Origin: Candidatus Acetothermia bacterium
Lineage (GTDB): Bacteria; Bipolaricaulota; Bipolaricaulia; Bipolaricaulales; Bipolaricaulaceae
NCBI GenBank assembly: GCA_023255835.1
Contig: JAGDVW010000007.1
Location: 1 to 22,454, forward strand
DNA: 22,454 bases
Direction: 5' to 3'
Positions 1 through 6,149 of this stretch are shown here, one piece after another. The notes under the pieces are model-generated. The model ran no database searches, was not told the DNA's origin, and saw only the letters and a list, made by a program, of their open reading frames with translations. A program made the position numbers and the translations under genes. Each line of letters begins with the position of its first letter. The stretch's first letter is position 1.

Positions 1-58
1 ATGGAGACCAAAACCAAGTAAGGGTGCTCCGTGACGAGCCGGGTGAACCGTCCCATTT

Positions 59-490
59 TCACTTACCCCCCATGTACCCGCGGGAGGCGAGTAAAAAGCT
101 TAGGAAAAGGGGATAAAAGTCCTCCCCGGGGCCGCGCACCTCTCTTTGCCCCAAAAAGGCCTGGGAAAACGCGGTCCGAAGATGCGCTAGCGCCATCCGA
201 AAACTTTCGGGAAGGGCGGATTCCGGCCAAGGGGAACAGAACCAGATATACGGACTCTGCGCGGGGACATACACCACCACCTGGAAGGGCTCACCGTTCC
301 AGGGCTGGGTGGGAAAAGAGGGAAGGGCCTGGAAGGAGAAGGCGCCGGTGGCCTTGAGGACCCGGACCGCGGCCAAAAGGCGCAGGGACTCCTCCAGGGT
401 TTTGGATTCGTCCACCACCAGGACTCGGATTTGCCCAAAGCAGGAAAGGCCCAGGGACAAGACCGCCGCGACAACCAAAAGTCTTCTCAT
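59..490 (-). CDS. Small exported protein of unknown function (143 aa)
   Basis: I do not recognise the family. Residues 1-20 form a clear signal peptide (MRRLL, then a hydrophobic stretch ending near CFGQ). The cysteine does not sit in a good lipobox, so a periplasmic protein is more likely than a lipoprotein. The mature part has a beta-rich start (IRVLVVDESK) and an amphipathic C-terminal half rich in Phe, Pro and Leu. The reading frame continues upstream, but the ATG at 490 is chosen because AGGAGG lies 4 bases before it and the signal peptide begins there. It overlaps the stop of the TetR gene by 4 bases (ATGA), so the two are probably cotranscribed and translationally coupled. It may therefore be the target that the repressor controls. 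The gene call is fairly sure; its function is unknown. Confidence 0.7.
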   Translation of the reverse strand: MRRLLVVAAVLSLGLSCFGQIRVLVVDESKTLEESLRLLAAVRVLKATGAFSFQALPSFPTQPWNGEPFQVVVYVPAQSPYIWFCSPWPESALPESFRMALAHLRTAFSQAFLGQREVRGPGEDFYPLFLSFLLASRGYMGGK

Positions 491-1083
491 CGCGCCTCCT
501 TCTCCGGCCGGAGGGCCTGCCAGGCGAGTTCCGCAAGGTTCTCCCCGCCCAGGCGGCGGAACTCCTCGGCCACCGCGTCCTTTTGGGCGGCGCGCAGGGT
601 CACCGCCCCGGCCATCCCCAAAAGGGCGTAAGCGGTGAGGAGGGGATGGACGGGGCGAATGGCGCCGGCGGCCATGGCCTCCTCGAGGATCCCGGCGATG
701 GCCCGCGCATATTCCTCCAAAAGGGCCCCGAGTTTCTTCCAAAGGGCCGCGTCCTCGGGAGCCCAAACGCGGCTTAGAAGTTGGGCCGTCTCGGGGTCCT
801 GGGCGATGGTCCCAAAGTAAACGAAGAGGACCTGGCGGAGGATCTCCGGGGCGGGAAGGCCCTGGCGCATGAGGGCCCGGGCCTGGGCCAGTCTCTCCTC
901 GAAGGCCCGCCGGACCACGGCCAAAAAGAGCTCATCTTTGGAGCGGAAGTAGTGGTAGAGGGAACCGATGGAGACCTGGGCCGTTTTGGCGATCTGGCGC
1001 ATGCCGGTGGCGTGGAACCCTTGGCGGGCGAAGAGTTTCCGCCCAGCCTCCACAATCCTTTCCAAGACCAGGGTCTCGGCCAT
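487..1083 (-). CDS. TetR/AcrR-family transcriptional repressor
   Basis: This is a one-domain ligand-responsive DNA-binding repressor of 198 aa, the normal TetR length. Residues 8-55 carry the TetR helix-turn-helix: IVEAGRKLFARQGF, then MRQIAKTAQVSIGSLYHYFRSK, with the hallmark turn and the YHYF recognition-helix end. The alpha-helical remainder is the variable ligand-binding and dimerisation domain; its ligand cannot be read. The ATG at 1083 has no Shine-Dalgarno sequence. A sigma70-like promoter (TTGACG, 16 bases, GATAAT at 1127-1100) puts the transcript start about 10 bases upstream, inside a palindrome at 1086-1098. Repressor binding there would block its own transcription, a usual TetR arrangement. 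The overlapping downstream exported protein would share this control. The family is certain; autoregulation is inferred. Confidence 0.93.
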   Translation of the reverse strand: MAETLVLERIVEAGRKLFARQGFHATGMRQIAKTAQVSIGSLYHYFRSKDELFLAVVRRAFEERLAQARALMRQGLPAPEILRQVLFVYFGTIAQDPETAQLLSRVWAPEDAALWKKLGALLEEYARAIAGILEEAMAAGAIRPVHPLLTAYALLGMAGAVTLRAAQKDAVAEEFRRLGGENLAELAWQALRPEKEAR

Positions 1084-1085
1084 AT

Positions 1086-1098
1086 CGAACGTTCGTTC
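1086..1098 (-). promoter_or_regulatory. Candidate TetR operator palindrome at the tetR-family gene start
   Basis: On the minus strand the sequence reads GAACG-AA-CGTTC, and it includes a perfect 10-base palindrome, CGAACGTTCG (1086-1095). It ends 2 bases before the ATG and covers the predicted transcription start. Its position and symmetry fit a TetR dimer site; binding is inferred. Confidence 0.5.
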
Positions 1099-1099
1099 A

Positions 1100-1127
1100 A
1101 TTATCCGGGGAAAAGCTCCGCCGTCAA
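1100..1127 (-). promoter_or_regulatory. Sigma70-like promoter of the TetR-family gene
   Basis: On the minus strand TTGACG (1127-1122) is followed after 16 bases by GATAAT (1105-1100). The TGA stop of the upstream zinc-ribbon gene lies inside the -35 box. The predicted start of transcription is near 1092. Confidence 0.55.
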
Positions 1128-1492
1128 GGGCCGAACTCCGCCCCGCAGGCCGAACACCGCCAAAGGATCGCCCCCGTGAGGAGGTTCCAGCGCACGGGAA
1201 GAAGCGCCCCTTCCCGGCAAACTGGACAGAGAAGGAGCCCGGTCTCCGCCTCCACCGGCCCTTCCACGGCCACGGAAAAGCGCGCCGGGATCGTGAGAGG
1301 AAGCGAGGAAACCCTCACCTCCAAGGGCACGGGGAGGGAGATGGGGTTGGTCACCTCCACCTTTATCGGCCCGGAGGGTTCGCTCAGGCGCAGGGCGATC
1401 CCGTTTCTCGTCACCTCGAAGCCCAGCCAAAAAAGGGCGCCCAAAGCGCCCACCAAAAGCCAAAGGCCAGCCACCAGGAACCAGCGGTACAC
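1124..1492 (-). CDS. Membrane-anchored zinc-ribbon protein (122 aa)
   Basis: Unrecognised small protein with a clear architecture. Residues 3-24 are one hydrophobic segment (FLVAGLWLLVGALGALFWLGF), likely an uncleaved anchor. Residues 30-82 look beta-rich (ITNPISLPVPLEV and similar alternating stretches). The C-terminal end is a four-cysteine zinc ribbon, CPVC about 89-92 and CSAC about 113-116. The start is GTG, preceded by GGGGTGAT. It lies between the tRNA array and the TetR gene on the same strand, with a 40-base gap to the TetR start. The promoter of the TetR gene overlaps its stop codon, so the two are only partly linked. A role in membrane quality control or envelope sensing is possible, but nothing here shows it. 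Confidence 0.75.
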   Translation of the reverse strand: MYRWFLVAGLWLLVGALGALFWLGFEVTRNGIALRLSEPSGPIKVEVTNPISLPVPLEVRVSSLPLTIPARFSVAVEGPVEAETGLLLCPVCREGALLPVRWNLLTGAILWRCSACGAEFGP

Positions 1493-1532
1493 CGCATCAC
1501 CCCTGGCCCAAGGGTAGCGAAAAAGTAAAAAA

Positions 1533-1607
1533 CGCGCCCGGGAGGACTCGAACCCCCAACCCTCGGCTCCGAAGGCCGATGCTCTGGTCCTGTTGAGCTA
1601 CGGGCGC
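1533..1607 (-). tRNA. tRNA-Arg (anticodon TCG)
   Basis: The acceptor stem GCGCCCG (5' end at 1607) pairs with CGGGCGC, and the discriminator is G at 1533. The anticodon loop CTTCGGA between TCGGC and GCCGA gives TCG. The T arm is GGGGGTTCGAGTCCTCC. Unlike its four neighbours it has no encoded CCA: a run of six T follows directly, then AC and five more T, which may end the transcript. Its acceptor and T arm match tRNA-Arg(TCT) at 1769-1847, suggesting an old duplication. Confidence 0.95.
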
Positions 1608-1690
1608 GAGACCGGCCCGCCGGCATGTCCTCGGCCGTTACGGATCTGTCCTTCAGAACCGTTGCATCCTACAACCGCCGGCGAACCAGC
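1608..1690 (-). other. Structured 83-base spacer inside the tRNA array
   Basis: This spacer separates tRNA-His from tRNA-Arg(TCG), whereas the three other junctions are 0-3 bases. Minus-strand ACGGTTCT and AGATCCGT (1662-1655 and 1647-1640) can pair over 7 of 8 positions around a 7-base loop. A competing small hairpin GTTG/CAAC lies at 1675-1661. Copies of GCCGGC near both ends could close the whole element. It has no T-loop or CCA, so it is not a functional tRNA. It could be a tRNA remnant, a processing element or chance. Confidence 0.35.
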
Positions 1691-1768
1691 TGGGAGGAGC
1701 GACGGGACTTGAACCCGCGACCCCCGCGTCCACAGCGCGGTGCTCTCCCAGGCTGAGCTACGCTCCCC
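1691..1768 (-). tRNA. tRNA-His (anticodon GTG)
   Basis: The anticodon loop CTGTGGA between CCGCG and CGCGG gives GTG. The histidine identity pair G-1:C73 is encoded (G at 1768, C at 1694), followed by a genomic CCA (1693-1691). The first base touches the CCA end of the preceding tRNA-Arg with no spacer. Confidence 0.96.
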
Positions 1769-1847
1769 TGGCGCGCCCGGGAGGACTCGAACCCCCGACC
1801 TGCGGCTTAGAAGGCCGCTGCTCTCGGTCCCTCTGAGCTACGGGCGC
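1769..1847 (-). tRNA. tRNA-Arg (anticodon TCT)
   Basis: GCGCCCG pairs with CGGGCGC, the anticodon loop CTTCTAA gives TCT, the discriminator is G, and CCA is encoded (1771-1769). It abuts tRNA-Gly upstream and tRNA-His downstream with no spacer. The acceptor and T arms match the second arginine tRNA at 1533-1607. Confidence 0.96.
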
Positions 1848-1921
1848 TGGAGCGGGTAACGGGAATCGAACCCGTGTCTCTGGCTTGGAAGGCCAGTGCT
1901 CTACCATTGAGCTATACCCGC
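1848..1921 (-). tRNA. tRNA-Gly (anticodon TCC)
   Basis: GCGGGTA pairs with TACCCGC, and the anticodon loop CTTCCAA gives TCC. The discriminator is T (U73, usual for bacterial glycine tRNA), and CCA is encoded (1850-1848). It abuts tRNA-Arg(TCT) directly. Confidence 0.96.
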
Positions 1922-1924
1922 CCA

Positions 1925-2002
1925 TGGTCGGAGAGGGCGGATTCGAACCGCCGACCTCATGGTCCCGAACCATGCGCGCTAACCAGGCTGCGCTACTCTC
2001 CG
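1925..2002 (-). tRNA. tRNA-Pro (anticodon CGG)
   Basis: First gene of the array. CGGAGAG pairs with CTCTCCG, the anticodon loop TTCGGGA gives CGG, A73 is followed by an encoded CCA (1927-1925), and the T loop GGTTCGAATCC is canonical. Three bases separate it from tRNA-Gly. Confidence 0.96.
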
Positions 2003-2011
2003 ACCCGCCTT

Positions 2012-2040
2012 ATTTTACCCCGCTAGGGCAAAAGGATGAA
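2012..2040 (-). promoter_or_regulatory. Promoter of the tRNA array, overlapping the end of htrA
   Basis: On the minus strand TTCATC (2040-2035), 17 bases, then TAAAAT (2017-2012) predict a start near 2005, just before tRNA-Pro at 2002. The -35 box lies in the last sense codons of htrA, whose stop codon is in the spacer. Confidence 0.55.
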
Positions 2041-3405
2041 CCGAGTCCGGCCGGAGCGGATCACGGTGAGAAGCACCTCCTCATCCTCAGCGATTTGGGA
2101 AACAATCCTGTTCCAATCGGAAATAGAGGAGATGGGCTGGCGGTTGACCTCCACGATGAGGTCGCCCACCTGTACCCCGCCCCAGTAGGCCCGGGAGCCC
2201 GGCTCCACCCCCACCACCACGACCCCGCTGTCTTGCGCGATGCCGTAGCGGCTTTTGAGCTCAGCGGTCAGATCCTGGACGGTCAACCCGAACTTGCTGA
2301 CCCCTGTTTGACCGGGCGTTGCCTTGCCCTCCGCCGGCCTTTCCTCCAACACCACATCCACGGTCATGGTCCTTTTGTCCCGCACCAGGGTCACCGTGAC
2401 CCTCTCCCCGGGCTTGCGGTACATGATGGCCATCTGGAGATCGTTGCTATTTTTGATCTTTTGCCCGTCCACCTGCACGATCACGTCTCCGGATCTGATC
2501 CCCGCCTTGGCTGCAGGCGAGCCGGCCACCACCTCCGTGACCAAGGCGCCCTCCCGCACTCCGAGCTGCCTTTCCATTCCGGGGATGACGTCCTGGATGT
2601 ACACCCCAAGCCAGGCCCGGGTCACCCGGCCCTTCTCCACGATCTGGGCCAGGGCGAGCTTGATCTCGTTTATGGGAACAGCGAAGTTGATCCCCTCCAC
2701 GGCGATCCCCGAAGAAGTTTGCCGGGCGATGAGGGTGTTCATCCCCACCACTTCCCCATAGGCGTTCACCAGGGGGCCGCCGGAGTTCCCGGGGTTGATG
2801 GCCGCATCGGTCTGGATCATGCGGCGGTAGTACCCCGAGCCATCGGGCTTGGGCACATCTCGGTTGAGGGCGGAGACGATCCCCAATGTCACCGTGTGGG
2901 AGAAACCCAGGGGGTTACCGATGGCGATCACCCAATCCCCGATTTCCAAAGCATCGGAATCCCCAAGGGGGGCCACCGGAAGGTCCATCCCGTCCACACT
3001 TAATACGGCGAGGTCCAAAAGATCGTCGGTCCCCACCACCTGGGCCGGCCAGGACTCGCCGCTTTGGGCGGTCACCACAATGGAAGTGGCGCCCTCCACC
3101 ACGTGGTAATTGGTAAGGATGTACTTCTTGCCCGCGTATTCCACGACGAAGCCCGACCCCAAGGAGGTTTGGGTGGACTCGGGTTCCCCGAAGAATCGGC
3201 GGAAGAAGGGGTCCTGGAAGAACTGGTCCCACCAGGTGGAGACCTTCCGGGTGGCCTCCACTTTGACCACCGCCGGGGCCACCCGGGCGATGGCTGCCTT
3301 GATCGCCGCCTGTCCGGAGGCAGCGATGCTCTCCTGGACGCTTTGGGCCAGGGCTACCCCGGCCAACGCCAAAACCAGTCCGAAGACCAAGAACCTTCTC
3401 ACCAT
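2023..3405 (-). CDS. htrA: HtrA/DegP-family periplasmic serine protease
   Basis: ATP-independent protease and chaperone that degrades or holds misfolded exported proteins. It has 460 aa, the usual DegP/DegQ size. Residues 1-20 are a signal peptide ending ALA-Q. The trypsin-like domain (about 30-240) has the full triad: His101 in TNYHVVEG, Asp131 in DLLDLAVL and Ser208 in NPGNSGGPL. Two PDZ domains follow (about 255-350 and 365-455). The region WWDQFFQDPFFRRFFG after the mature N-terminus resembles the LA-loop aromatic segment of DegP. An in-frame GTG lies at 3414, but ATG 3405 is preferred because GGAGGTGAT, an excellent Shine-Dalgarno, overlaps that GTG and precedes the ATG at normal spacing. 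It is divergent from the PP-loop gene. The family is certain. Confidence 0.97.
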   Translation of the reverse strand: MVRRFLVFGLVLALAGVALAQSVQESIAASGQAAIKAAIARVAPAVVKVEATRKVSTWWDQFFQDPFFRRFFGEPESTQTSLGSGFVVEYAGKKYILTNYHVVEGATSIVVTAQSGESWPAQVVGTDDLLDLAVLSVDGMDLPVAPLGDSDALEIGDWVIAIGNPLGFSHTVTLGIVSALNRDVPKPDGSGYYRRMIQTDAAINPGNSGGPLVNAYGEVVGMNTLIARQTSSGIAVEGINFAVPINEIKLALAQIVEKGRVTRAWLGVYIQDVIPGMERQLGVREGALVTEVVAGSPAAKAGIRSGDVIVQVDGQKIKNSNDLQMAIMYRKPGERVTVTLVRDKRTMTVDVVLEERPAEGKATPGQTGVSKFGLTVQDLTAELKSRYGIAQDSGVVVVGVEPGSRAYWGGVQVGDLIVEVNRQPISSISDWNRIVSQIAEDEEVLLTVIRSGRTRFILLP

Positions 3406-3441
3406 CCCTATCACCTCCAGCTACATTTCTACCCACCGGGA

Positions 3442-3469
3442 TTGCACGTTCCATGAAGGCCATGTGCAA
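3442..3469. promoter_or_regulatory. Inverted repeat between htrA and the PP-loop gene
   Basis: TTGCAC (3442-3447) and GTGCAA (3464-3469) form a perfect inverted repeat with 16 bases between the arms. Read on the minus strand, TTGCAC followed after 17 bases by TGCAAT could also be a sigma70-like promoter for htrA. A GGAAC motif (3452-3448, minus) followed after 16 bases by TAGAAA is an alternative ECF-like signal. These readings compete, and none is proven. Confidence 0.3.
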
Positions 3470-3498
3470 AGGTTGTGGAGATCCCCGGGGACCAAACC

Positions 3499-3504
3499 TA
3501 TCAT
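3499..3504 (+). promoter_or_regulatory. -10 box TATCAT of the PP-loop gene (leaderless type)
   Basis: TATCAT lies 9 bases before the ATG at 3514, and no Shine-Dalgarno sequence intervenes. No convincing -35 box is seen. The transcript would begin within a few bases of the start codon. Confidence 0.45.
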
Positions 3505-3513
3505 AGCGAAGAT

Positions 3514-4530
3514 ATGGGCGGACCTCAGAAGAGAGCCATCGCCCTCATGTCTGGAGGTTTGGATTCCGCCCTCGCCGCGGCCTGGACGAAGAGGCTGGGG
3601 TTTGAGGTGGTGGGCCTGAATTTGGCCACGGGTTTCTGCACCGGTCAGGGCCGCTGCGATGCCGTCCTGGCCCAAGGTCTTGCCCTGGGCATTCCCGTGC
3701 GGCTCCTCGAGGTCTCCGCGGAGTACCTGGAGGTGGTAAAGCATCCCAAATACGGGCGGGGCCAGGGAATGAACCCCTGCCTCGATTGCCGGATCTTCAT
3801 GCTCCAAAAGGCCAAGGAGGTGATGGAGGAGGAAGGGGCTTCCTTCGTGGTGACGGGCGAGGTTTTGGGCCAGCGGCCCATGTCCCAGCACCGGGAGGCC
3901 CTGGAGCTCGTGGCCCAGGAGTCCGGGCTCGGGGAGCGGCTCGTTCGCCCCCTCTCCGGAAGGCTCCTCGGCCCCACCTTCCCCGAGCGGATGGGCTGGG
4001 TGAAGAGGGAGGATTGGCTGGATATTCAAGGCCGTTCACGCCAAAGGCAATTGGCTTTGGCCCGGGAGTTGGGCATCCCCCAATTCACCCCGCCTGGGGG
4101 CGGCTGTTGCCTCCTCCTCGAGCGGGCCTATTCGAAAAGGCTGCGGGACCTCATCCGGGAAAAAGGCGTTGACGCCCTCACCAAGGACGATTTCGCCCTC
4201 CTCCGCTATGGGCGGCACTTCCGCTTGGGCCCGAAAGTCCGGGTGGTGGTGGGAAGGGACGAGACCGAAAACGCCGCCCTCCTCAGCTTCCCCGGGGACC
4301 ACCACGTGCTGGAGTTCCCCGATGTCCCTGGCCCGGTGGCACTGGTGTTGGGCGAGCCAAGCGCGGAGGAATTGCGAGAGGCCGCGGAGCTCGCCGCCCG
4401 CTACAGCGACGCACCGAAAGACACCCCCGTACGCGTTTTGGTCCGGCGAAACGAGGACATCCGGGAAATCCAAGTCATCCCCTGGGATAAGGACGATCCC
4501 CGCCTGGCCAGGCTCCGCATCGATCGCTAA
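3514..4530 (+). CDS. PP-loop ATPase, ThiI/MnmA-like predicted tRNA thiolase
   Basis: Predicted to adenylate a tRNA uridine and replace its oxygen with sulfur. The 338-aa protein has the PP-loop SGGLDS at residues 13-18. NPCLDC (Cys89 and Cys92) is in the position of the NPC motif of MnmA-type enzymes, and GGGCCLL carries Cys198/Cys199. A CxxC plus a distal cysteine is also the ligand pattern of 4Fe-4S thiolases such as TtuA. The C-terminal third (about 225-338) is an unassigned alpha/beta region. The frame is open upstream (in-frame start at 3475), but ATG 3514 is chosen because a -10-like TATCAT lies 9 bases before it and the homologous part begins there. It is often annotated as a tRNA 2-thiouridylase-like protein; the exact uridine cannot be told. 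Confidence 0.85.
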   Translation: MGGPQKRAIALMSGGLDSALAAAWTKRLGFEVVGLNLATGFCTGQGRCDAVLAQGLALGIPVRLLEVSAEYLEVVKHPKYGRGQGMNPCLDCRIFMLQKAKEVMEEEGASFVVTGEVLGQRPMSQHREALELVAQESGLGERLVRPLSGRLLGPTFPERMGWVKREDWLDIQGRSRQRQLALARELGIPQFTPPGGGCCLLLERAYSKRLRDLIREKGVDALTKDDFALLRYGRHFRLGPKVRVVVGRDETENAALLSFPGDHHVLEFPDVPGPVALVLGEPSAEELREAAELAARYSDAPKDTPVRVLVRRNEDIREIQVIPWDKDDPRLARLRIDR

Positions 4531-4553
4531 AACCCTGGCTTGATCAGGTTTTT
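4529..4553 (+). terminator. Weak intrinsic terminator after the PP-loop gene
   Basis: AAAACCCTG (4529-4537) pairs with CAGGTTTT (4545-4552), one C bulged, around the loop GCTTGAT, and ends in five T. It overlaps the stop codon and lies before the -10 box of the next gene. The stem is short and AT-rich. Confidence 0.4.
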
Positions 4554-4557
4554 CGGC

Positions 4558-4563
4558 TATAAT
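4558..4563 (+). promoter_or_regulatory. Consensus -10 box TATAAT, leaderless start of the 67-aa protein
   Basis: A perfect TATAAT lies 9 bases before the ATG at 4573. The -35 region is poor. The spacing leaves at most a few bases of 5' leader and no ribosome binding site. Confidence 0.6.
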
Positions 4564-4572
4564 ACTTTCGCT

Positions 4573-4776
4573 ATGGGCACGCTGCGCAAAGGTTATCTTG
4601 TGCGGACCAAGGCCAATAGCTTCAAGGTTTTGTGTGGGGACTGCTTGAAGAACTCGGAGTTCGAGGAATTCGTGCGCCCTTGGAGCGTGCTCATAAGCTC
4701 CCGGTGTGTGAAGTGTCAAAGCCCGGTGACCCTAAATCCCGCGGAGCCCAGGCCCCAGGACATGGGGAAAAAGTGA
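4573..4776 (+). CDS. Small zinc-ribbon protein (67 aa)
   Basis: Unrecognised small basic protein. Cys21-x-x-Cys24 (CGDC) and Cys45-x-x-Cys48 (CVKC) are spaced as in a zinc ribbon. The N-terminal part (GYLVRTKANSFKVL) and the segment between the cysteine pairs look beta-rich; the tail (PAEPRPQDMGKK) looks disordered. The frame also opens at a TTG (4540), but that would run through the TATAAT promoter, so ATG 4573 is used. Its stop codon (4774-4776) directly abuts the stop codon of the convergent tryptophanase gene at 4777. It may be a nucleic-acid-binding accessory protein; its placement next to the predicted tRNA thiolase is suggestive but not evidence. Confidence 0.75.
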   Translation: MGTLRKGYLVRTKANSFKVLCGDCLKNSEFEEFVRPWSVLISSRCVKCQSPVTLNPAEPRPQDMGKK

Positions 4777-6126
4777 CTAGACTGGGCTGAACCGGGCGCG
4801 GAAATGCCGGAGCGGGCCGCTTCCCTGCACGAGCCTCAGTCCCCGTAGGCTTTTCCGCTTCTCCAAAAGCCGGGCGAACGTCCCCACCACGTGGCGGAGG
4901 TGCTCCTCGGTGTAAACCCGCCGGGGGATGGCCAAGCGCACAAGCTCCATTTTCGCGGCTTCCCCAAGCATCCCCGATCCCACCTCCACTGCCCGGACTC
5001 CGCCCTCGAGGTACAAGGCGCATACCAAAGCCTGTCCGGGGAATTGGTCCCGCGGGATATGGGGGAGGAACCGGGCGGCGTCCACATACACCGCGTGGCC
5101 GCCCGGTGGCCAATAAACGGGAACCCCAAGCGCCCGAAGCTCCTCCGCAAGCCAACGAACCTGTCCCACCCGGTCCCGAAGATACAGGGGATCCAGGGCC
5201 TCCCGGAGACCCACGGCCAGGGCCGCGAGGTCCCGGCCGGCCAGACCACCATAGGTGGGAAAACCTTCCCAGAGGATGAGCCGCTCGGCACAACGCTCGT
5301 AGAGGTCCGGATCTTTTAGGGCGATGAACCCCCCGATGTTCCCAAGGCCGTCCTTTTTGGCGGACATGAGGCAGCCGTCAGCCAGGGCAAAAACTTCCCG
5401 GGCGATCTCCGCCGGGCTTTTCCCGGCATAGCCGGGTTCGCGCTCCCCGATGAAGAAGGCGTTCTCCGCGTGGCGGGCGGCGTCGAGGATGAGGGGCTTC
5501 CCGTGGGCGTGGGCGAGTTCGGAAACCGCGCGGATGTTCGCCAAAGAGACGGGCTGTCCTGCCATGGTGTTGTTGGTGAGGGTGAGCATGACGAAGGGCA
5601 CCCGCTCCCCTTGTTCGCGCAAGAGCTTTTCCAGGGCTTCTAAATCCATGTTCCCTTTGAAGGGATGGTCCAATTCGGGTTCCAAAGCCTCAGGGGCGGG
5701 AAGATCCAAGGGTGTCGCCCCCAAGGCGAGGAGGTTGGCCCGGGTGGTGTCGAAATGGGTGTTGTTGGGGACGATTTGGCCAGCCTTGACCGCCACGGAA
5801 AAGAAGACGTGTTCGGCGGCGCGGCCCTGGTGGGTGGGAAGGACGTAGGGGTAGCCGGTTATCTCCTGCACCGCCTCCTGGAAGAGTTCAAATGAACGGC
5901 TTCCCGCATAAGCCTCGTCGCCCTCCATCAGGGCGGCCCACTGGGCCTGGGACATGGCCCCTGTCCCGGAGTCGGTGAGGAGATCGATGTAGACGTCGGT
6001 ACTTTTCAGGTTGAACACGTTGTAGCCCGCCTCGGCGAGCAGTTTTTCCCGCTCCGCGCGGGGTGGGAGGCGAATGGGCTCCACAACCTTGATCCTGTAG
6101 GGCTTCGGCCACCATCCCTCGTCCAT
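4777..6126 (-). CDS. tnaA: Tryptophanase (tryptophan indole-lyase)
   Basis: PLP-dependent beta-eliminating lyase, 449 aa, predicted to cleave L-tryptophan to indole, pyruvate and ammonia. It aligns end to end with TnaA and tyrosine phenol-lyase (TPL). Landmarks are [13 protein letters not shown] (48-59), [10 protein letters not shown] (69-78), PTHQGR (97-102), the PLP lysine in SAKKD (Lys258), [13 protein letters not shown] (287-299), and VRLAIPRR with the carboxylate-binding Arg397. Three specificity positions favour tryptophanase over TPL: Asp126 in HFDTT (Thr in TPL), Val382 in VEVG (Arg in TPL) and His441 in LRHF (Phe in TPL). The text after the lysine (NIGGF) is TPL-like. ATG 6126 is preferred over longer in-frame starts because homology begins there and TAAACT lies 8 bases upstream. 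Cytoplasmic; no tryptophan permease or tnaC-like leader is visible nearby. Confidence 0.95.
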   Translation of the reverse strand: MDEGWWPKPYRIKVVEPIRLPPRAEREKLLAEAGYNVFNLKSTDVYIDLLTDSGTGAMSQAQWAALMEGDEAYAGSRSFELFQEAVQEITGYPYVLPTHQGRAAEHVFFSVAVKAGQIVPNNTHFDTTRANLLALGATPLDLPAPEALEPELDHPFKGNMDLEALEKLLREQGERVPFVMLTLTNNTMAGQPVSLANIRAVSELAHAHGKPLILDAARHAENAFFIGEREPGYAGKSPAEIAREVFALADGCLMSAKKDGLGNIGGFIALKDPDLYERCAERLILWEGFPTYGGLAGRDLAALAVGLREALDPLYLRDRVGQVRWLAEELRALGVPVYWPPGGHAVYVDAARFLPHIPRDQFPGQALVCALYLEGGVRAVEVGSGMLGEAAKMELVRLAIPRRVYTEEHLRHVVGTFARLLEKRKSLRGLRLVQGSGPLRHFRARFSPV

Positions 6127-6134
6127 GCCGTGCG

Positions 6135-6140
6135 AGTTTA
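6135..6140 (-). promoter_or_regulatory. -10 box TAAACT of tnaA (leaderless type)
   Basis: On the minus strand TAAACT (6140-6135) lies 8 bases before the ATG at 6126, and CTCGCACGGC before the ATG offers no Shine-Dalgarno. Only 23 bases separate the upstream stop from this start, so read-through is also possible. Confidence 0.4.
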
Positions 6141-6149
6141 CCCCGGAAA

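Noticed and set aside
1..58. Possible 3' end of a plus-strand gene entering the window
   Set aside because: Short open stretches exist (a stop at 19-21 in frame 1, an open frame from 3 to 113), but nothing recognisable can be read from so few codons.
1533..2002. tRNA array as an integration site for the recombinase
   Set aside because: No duplicated tRNA 3' end or attachment-like repeat flanks any island here, and the recombinase is 15 kb away in a housekeeping-like operon.
1885..3003. Plus-strand frame of 372 codons across two tRNAs and htrA
   Set aside because: It is the complement of htrA and two tRNA genes, His/Pro/Gly-rich and without a domain.
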